Positions 59,614 through 64,000 of a stretch of 64,000 nucleotides of DNA are shown piece after piece. The notes beneath the pieces were generated by a model, which was not told where the DNA came from, did not search any database, and worked only from the letters and a program-made list of their open reading frames with translations. Both the position numbers and the translations under genes were made by a program. Source of the stretch: Erythrobacteraceae bacterium E2-1 Yellow Sea. GTDB taxonomy: Bacteria; Pseudomonadota; Alphaproteobacteria; Sphingomonadales; Sphingomonadaceae. The number at the start of each line of letters is the position of its first letter. Positions within the stretch are counted from its first letter, which is position 1. The stretch covers positions 62,001-126,000 of the forward strand of contig JADCLP010000001.1 of NCBI GenBank assembly GCA_014983025.1, given 5' to 3'.

Positions 59614-61419
59614 ATGCCAATTTATAACGCCCCCACACGCGATGTTCGTTTTATCATAAACGAAATGCTCGACCTGGCGAGTTATGGGAACCTGCCAGGT
59701 TTTGAAATGGCAACGCCAGATGTCATCGATGCAGTTGTGACTGAAGGCGGCAAATTCTGTTCTGAAGTGCTGGCACCGCTGAATCTGATTGGTGACCAGC
59801 AGGGCTGCACCCGACATGAAGACGGCAGTGTGACGACCCCTGATGGCTTCAAAGAAGCATTTGAGAAATTCCGTGAAGCAGGTTGGGGCACATTGTCGCA
59901 TCCTGAACGGTTCGGTGGGCAGGGCATGCCGCATGTCCTGGGCTTCGCGCTTGAGGAATTTATCTCTGCCTCCAACCAATCATTTGGCATGTATCCCGGG
60001 CTGACGAATGGCGCGATTTCAGCACTGCTGGCAAAGGGCAGCCCAGAACAGCAGGAAAAATATGTTCACAAGATGGTGTCTGGAGAATGGACAGGCACCA
60101 TGAATTTGACAGAACCGCATTGCGGCACTGATCTGGGCATGATCCGTACCAGGGCTGAACCGCAGGCTGATGGCAGCTATGCCATTACCGGCACCAAGAT
60201 ATTCATTTCCGCCGGTGAACATGATTTGTCCAAAAACATCATTCACCTGGTGCTGGCCAAGACACCGGGCGCGCCAGAAAGTTCAAAGGGTATTTCACTG
60301 TTTGTGGTGCCCAAGTTTCTGGTCAATGATGATGGTTCGCTGGGTGATCGCAACGGCGTTTCCTGCGGATCAATCGAACACAAGATGGGCATTCATGGAA
60401 ATGCCACATGTGTGCTGAATTATGACGATGCAAAAGGCTGGATGGTTGGCGAGGAGAACAAGGGTCTGGCCGCCATGTTCATCATGATGAATGCTGCACG
60501 TCTTGGCGTTGGGATTCAGGGCTTGGCTATTGCCGAAGCCGCTTATCAGAACGGAGTTGCCTACGCGCTTGACCGGCGCCAGGGCCGTGCCCTGACCGGT
60601 CCGGCAGAGCCTGAGGCCAAAGCTGACCCTATATTCGTCCATCCCGATGTGCGCCGCATGTTGATGGATGCGAAGGCATTTACCGAAGGCATGCGTGCCT
60701 TGGCCCTGTGGGGTGCGCTACTGGTCGATTTGTCGCACAAGGCAGCAACTGAGGAAGAACGCGCCCAGGCCGATGCTCTGATCAGCCTGCTGACCCCTGT
60801 TATCAAAGGGTATGGCACAGATAAGGGCTTTGATGTCGCCGTGAATATGCAACAGGTTTATGGTGGCCATGGATTTATTGAAGAATGGGGGATGAGCCAG
60901 TTCGTGCGCGATGCCCGTATTGCCCAAATTTATGAAGGGACTAACGGAATTCAGGCCATGGATCTGTGCGGACGAAAGCTTGCACAGAACGGCGGCGCAG
61001 CCATTCAGGCATTCTTTGCCATGTGCGATGCGGAAATTGCTGAGGCGAAGGAAAATGACGGCCTGAAAGATCTGGCAGAGGCATTGGATAAGTCGCTGGC
61101 TCAACAGAAACAGGCAACCATGTGGTTCATGCAGAATGCCATGGCCAATCCCAACAATCTTGGCGCTGGCGCACACAACTACATGCATATCATGGGTATT
61201 GTGACGCTGGGCCTGATGTGGCTGCGCATGGCCAAGGTCGCGCAGGCGAAATTGGCGGGCGATCCTGATGCCAAGGCCTTCTACGAAGCCAAGATCGCCA
61301 CCGCGCGCTATTACATGGATCGTTATCTGCCTGACGCAGGCGCATTACGGCGCAAGCTGGAGGCTGGGGCTGGCAGTATGATGGAGCTTGGTGAAGAAGC
61401 GTTTCAAACTGCCGCCTGA
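59614..61419 (+). CDS. Acyl-CoA dehydrogenase with C-terminal extension (DmdC-like)
   Basis: A FAD-dependent acyl-CoA dehydrogenase of 601 residues, about 200 longer than the simple enzymes. The middle (GEWTGTMNLTEPHCGTDLGM, GTKIFISAGEHDLS), FVRDARIAQIYEGTNGIQAMDL, and the C-terminal extension match the large family that includes DmdC (methylmercaptopropionyl-CoA dehydrogenase). The natural substrate is unknown. It follows the MerR gene and is probably part of its regulon. Confidence 0.92.
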   Translation: MPIYNAPTRDVRFIINEMLDLASYGNLPGFEMATPDVIDAVVTEGGKFCSEVLAPLNLIGDQQGCTRHEDGSVTTPDGFKEAFEKFREAGWGTLSHPERFGGQGMPHVLGFALEEFISASNQSFGMYPGLTNGAISALLAKGSPEQQEKYVHKMVSGEWTGTMNLTEPHCGTDLGMIRTRAEPQADGSYAITGTKIFISAGEHDLSKNIIHLVLAKTPGAPESSKGISLFVVPKFLVNDDGSLGDRNGVSCGSIEHKMGIHGNATCVLNYDDAKGWMVGEENKGLAAMFIMMNAARLGVGIQGLAIAEAAYQNGVAYALDRRQGRALTGPAEPEAKADPIFVHPDVRRMLMDAKAFTEGMRALALWGALLVDLSHKAATEEERAQADALISLLTPVIKGYGTDKGFDVAVNMQQVYGGHGFIEEWGMSQFVRDARIAQIYEGTNGIQAMDLCGRKLAQNGGAAIQAFFAMCDAEIAEAKENDGLKDLAEALDKSLAQQKQATMWFMQNAMANPNNLGAGAHNYMHIMGIVTLGLMWLRMAKVAQAKLAGDPDAKAFYEAKIATARYYMDRYLPDAGALRRKLEAGAGSMMELGEEAFQTAA

Positions 61420-61445
61420 TTTTTCAGGACTACGTAATCTACAGG

Positions 61446-61470
61446 GGCCCGGGCATTCGCTGTCCGGGCC
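61446..61470. terminator. Hairpin between convergent acyl-CoA dehydrogenase and hydrolase genes
   Basis: GGCCCGG-11 bases-CCGGGCC forms a seven-pair stem between the two stops. There is no T-run, so termination efficiency is doubtful. Confidence 0.4.
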
Positions 61471-61475
61471 TGTTG

Positions 61476-62174
61476 CTAACCTAAAACCTCGTCAAATAAA
61501 CCCAACATTGCAGCCCAGCTTTGCCGGTCAGCACTGGCATCATAATCGACTGCTGGGCTGTTTGGAGGGGGGTTGGGGTTAGTAAAACCGTGCTTCACAC
61601 CGCTATAGCTGTGAAAATGCCAATTGGCCCCGGCATGATCCATTTCCTGCCAGAAGCTGATTACATGATCGCGCGGAACAATTGGGTCAGCATCTCCATG
61701 GCAAACAAGGATCCTTGCCTTGATGGCACCGATAGCCGCCTTGCGCCCAGTTTCCAAAAGCCCATGAAAGCTGGTCACTGCAAGAACATCTGCGCCATCG
61801 CGTGCCAGTTCCAATGCTGCCTGGCCACCCATGCAAAACCCGATGGCAAACATGGGCAAATCACCCGCATAAGCGCGAAGAGCCTCTAGCCCGGCATGGA
61901 GCCGTTGCCGATAGACACCCGTATCGGCACGAAGATCTGCCGCCCAATCCCTTGATTGCGCAAAATCTGTTGGTGCATTGCCGTAGAAATCACAAATCAG
62001 TGCCAGATAACCTGCATCCGCCAACGCACGGGCTTTTGCCTCGACTGCTGGCGTGGTGTTCATGATGGTAGGGTAAATTGCTACAGCCGCACGCGGAATG
62101 CCATCTGGCCGGACAAGTAAGCCAGACAGCAAACTGTTCCCATCATTGTATCGAACAGGTTCAAATTCGCTCAT
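61476..62174 (-). CDS. Dienelactone hydrolase family protein
   Basis: An alpha/beta-hydrolase of 232 residues. The nucleophile elbow FAIGFCMGGQAA carries Cys in place of Ser, the usual form in dienelactone hydrolases. Asp in GDADPIVPRDHV and His in YSGVKHGFTNP complete the triad. Substrate unknown. It converges on the acyl-CoA dehydrogenase. Confidence 0.9.
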   Translation of the reverse strand: MSEFEPVRYNDGNSLLSGLLVRPDGIPRAAVAIYPTIMNTTPAVEAKARALADAGYLALICDFYGNAPTDFAQSRDWAADLRADTGVYRQRLHAGLEALRAYAGDLPMFAIGFCMGGQAALELARDGADVLAVTSFHGLLETGRKAAIGAIKARILVCHGDADPIVPRDHVISFWQEMDHAGANWHFHSYSGVKHGFTNPNPPPNSPAVDYDASADRQSWAAMLGLFDEVLG

Positions 62175-62197
62175 TCGTGAAGACCTGAAATCATGCG

Positions 62198-63115
62198 TTA
62201 TTCAGGCAGGAAATCAGGCACTGAAAGATAGCGTTCGCCTGTATCGTAATTGAAACCCATAACGCGCGAACCTGGTGCCAGATCAGGAAGTTTCTGGGCG
62301 ATTGCCGCCAGTGTCGCACCACTGGAAATCCCGACGAGAATGCCTTCTTCGCGTGCGGACCGGCGGGCCATTTCCTTGGCATGTTCTGGATCAACCGCAA
62401 TCGCACCATCGATTGACTGGGTGTGCAGATTGGTCGGTATGAAACCGGCACCGATCCCCTGGATCGGGTGAGGCGCGGGTTGGCCACCAGAAATGACTGG
62501 GGAAAGGCTGGGTTCAACGGCATAGGCCTTCATCCCACTCCACTGTGCCTTCAATGCTTCGGCACAGCCGGTAAGATGCCCGCCTGTACCAACGCCTGTA
62601 ATCAGCACATCGATCGGACTATCGGCAAAATCGCTGAGAATTTCCTGCGCGGTGGTGCGGGCATGAACCTTGTAATTGGATTCATTCTCAAACTGGCTGG
62701 GCATCCATGAATTTTCTGTTGCTGCGAGCAATTCATTGGCACGGTCCAGTGCCCCCTTCATACCCAATTCTCTTGGTGTCAGATCAAAGCTGGCACCATA
62801 GGCAAGCATAAGACGCCGGCGTTCAAGAGACATGGATTCAGGCATGACCAGGATCAGCTTGTAGCCCTTGACTGCGGCAGCCATGGCGAGGCCAATGCCA
62901 GTATTGCCACTGGTCGGCTCGATGATTGTATAACCCGGCTTGATAAGGCCAGCGGCCTCTGCATCCTCAATCATGGCTAGGCCAATACGATCCTTGATCG
63001 AACCGCCGGGGTTTGCCCGTTCGGATTTGATCCATACCTCGTGATCAGGGAAAAGGCGCGAAAGCCGGATATGAGGCGTATGCCCAATGGTTTCGAGGAT
63101 GTTTGCAGCTTTCAT
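62198..63115 (-). CDS. cysK: Cysteine synthase
   Basis: PLP enzyme forming cysteine from O-acetylserine and sulphide. It has 305 residues with the PLP lysine in [10 protein letters not shown], the substrate loop [12 protein letters not shown] and the phosphate-binding [10 protein letters not shown]. Length and motifs are normal. It directly follows the MFS gene (one base between stop and start). Confidence 0.96.
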   Translation of the reverse strand: MKAANILETIGHTPHIRLSRLFPDHEVWIKSERANPGGSIKDRIGLAMIEDAEAAGLIKPGYTIIEPTSGNTGIGLAMAAAVKGYKLILVMPESMSLERRRLMLAYGASFDLTPRELGMKGALDRANELLAATENSWMPSQFENESNYKVHARTTAQEILSDFADSPIDVLITGVGTGGHLTGCAEALKAQWSGMKAYAVEPSLSPVISGGQPAPHPIQGIGAGFIPTNLHTQSIDGAIAVDPEHAKEMARRSAREEGILVGISSGATLAAIAQKLPDLAPGSRVMGFNYDTGERYLSVPDFLPE

Positions 63116-63116
63116 G

Positions 63117-64000
63117 TCATGCCTCCTGATTCTTATTCCGTTGCGCTTCTTCTAGCAGTTGTTCAGGCGGATCGAAGGTTTTGGTTGCCCATAAGACCGG
63201 GAACATCCTGCTCCACACAGCGACAGTGATAATCGCCCCCATGCCGCCTGTCACCACGGCTGCCACAGGGCCGAACAAAAAGGCCAGGCTACCGGAAAAG
63301 AAATCGCCAAATTCATTCGATGCGCTGATGGTCATTTGCGACACTGCTGACACGCGGCCGCGCTTGTCATCAGGCGTATGCAGCTGGATCAGAGACTGGC
63401 GGATATAGACGCTGAACATATCCGCCGCGCCGATAATCGCTAACATGGCAAGGCTCAAAGGCATTGATGTAGAAAATCCGAAAATCACTGTAGCTGTTCC
63501 GAACACTACAACTGAGCCCAGCATTTTGGGCCCGACATTGCTTTTGAGTGGTCGAACTGAAAAAACAGCGGCGGTCACTGCTGCACCAACAGCAGGGGCC
63601 ATGGCCAATTGGCCAAGCCCAGCTGAGCCAACCTGCAGAATATCACGCGCGTAGACCGGAAACAGGGCCGTTGCACCGGCCAGAAACACGGCAAACAGGT
63701 CCAGTGTGATCGAACCGAAAACCATCTTGTTGTGCCAGACATACCGCATGCCATCCACTATCTGGCCAATAGGTCGTTGATCCTTGCGAACGGCAGGCTG
63801 TGGAACCTTGCCGATCAGGGCAAATGCAGTGAAGCACACGCAATATAATATCGCGGCTGTGACATAGGGCAGCCAAGGATAAAAACCGTAAAGATATCCG
63901 CCCAATGCCGGCCCAACAATCATGCCCACCTGCCATCCGATGGATGACAATGCGATTGCATTGGGAAGTATTTCACGGGGTACCAGGTTGGGGGCGAGGG
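63117..64000 (-). CDS. MFS transporter, C-terminal part (5' end outside window)
   Basis: A truncated transporter of the EntS-like MFS group. The visible frame starts at the right edge with [20 protein letters not shown] and continues [14 protein letters not shown] (a motif typical of this group), with about eight further membrane segments. The N-terminus lies beyond 64000. The substrate cannot be told. It is upstream of, and almost touching, cysK. Confidence 0.9.
   Translation of the reverse strand, partial: LAPNLVPREILPNAIALSSIGWQVGMIVGPALGGYLYGFYPWLPYVTAAILYCVCFTAFALIGKVPQPAVRKDQRPIGQIVDGMRYVWHNKMVFGSITLDLFAVFLAGATALFPVYARDILQVGSAGLGQLAMAPAVGAAVTAAVFSVRPLKSNVGPKMLGSVVVFGTATVIFGFSTSMPLSLAMLAIIGAADMFSVYIRQSLIQLHTPDDKRGRVSAVSQMTISASNEFGDFFSGSLAFLFGPVAAVVTGGMGAIITVAVWSRMFPVLWATKTFDPPEQLLEEAQRNKNQEA

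Overview
The window is a dense stretch of core chromosome from an alphaproteobacterium, most likely order Sphingomonadales and probably family Erythrobacteraceae. The grounds are the protein sequences themselves, gene strings that I associate with sphingomonads (glyQ-glyS-ppdK, rplY-pth-ychF-maoC, rpiB-glyA-nrdR-RNA methyltransferase), a direct-repeat GTTC-N7-GTTC SOS box of the alphaproteobacterial type, and short in-frame palindromic repeats. No plasmid, prophage, integrase, transposase or CRISPR locus is visible. The genus is an inference; no database was searched.

Layout. 1-7195: a truncated acetolactate synthase gene (ilvB), miaA and serB with overlapping 5' ends, an MsrQ/ferric-reductase-like membrane protein, a nitroreductase, purL, and two small membrane proteins either side of purL. 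7323-14699, all on +: xseB, ispA, coaD, a secreted cyclophilin, queA, an ABC-2 exporter, a DUF481 outer-membrane protein and tgt. 14700-15270: a frameshifted small membrane gene and a palindromic element. 15275-20005: rpsD, chorismate mutase, then the minus-strand group rpiB-glyA-small protein-nrdR-RNA methyltransferase. 20064-25942: an SOS-controlled Y-family polymerase and the macromolecular-synthesis group yqeY-dnaG-rpoD.

25943-31866: carA and carB, separated by an unrelated AT-richer gene, then greA. 31888-33960: a DUF4170 protein and a four-gene yqjDE-like envelope-stress cluster. 34138-37744: enolase, a MarR regulator, ribH, two small proteins and tRNA-Lys. 37844-43623: the elongasome operon mreB-mreC-mreD-mrdA-rodA, read leftwards and divergent from mutL. 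45666-50596: rplY-pth-ychF-maoC and two TraB/GumN-like proteins. 50687-56708: glyQ-glyS-ppdK. 56736-64000: a methyltransferase, comF, a structured intergenic region that may encode a small RNA, hisI, a MerR regulator with an acyl-CoA dehydrogenase, dienelactone hydrolase, cysteine synthase and a truncated MFS transporter.

The genes are mostly housekeeping: translation and tRNA modification, replication and transcription, nucleotide and carbamoyl-phosphate synthesis, cell shape, and glycolysis. The unusual parts are at small scale. Two families of palindromic elements lie inside essential genes without breaking the frame (two copies in glyS, one in carA), and a third copy of the glyS-type element follows rpsD. 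Others are a foreign-looking gene inside carAB, a LexA box exactly between the -35 and -10 of the Y-family polymerase gene, a MerR operator overlapping the hisI stop codon, a hairpin that hides the glyQ start codon, and the possible ncRNA. I found no clearly new multi-gene defence or mobile system.
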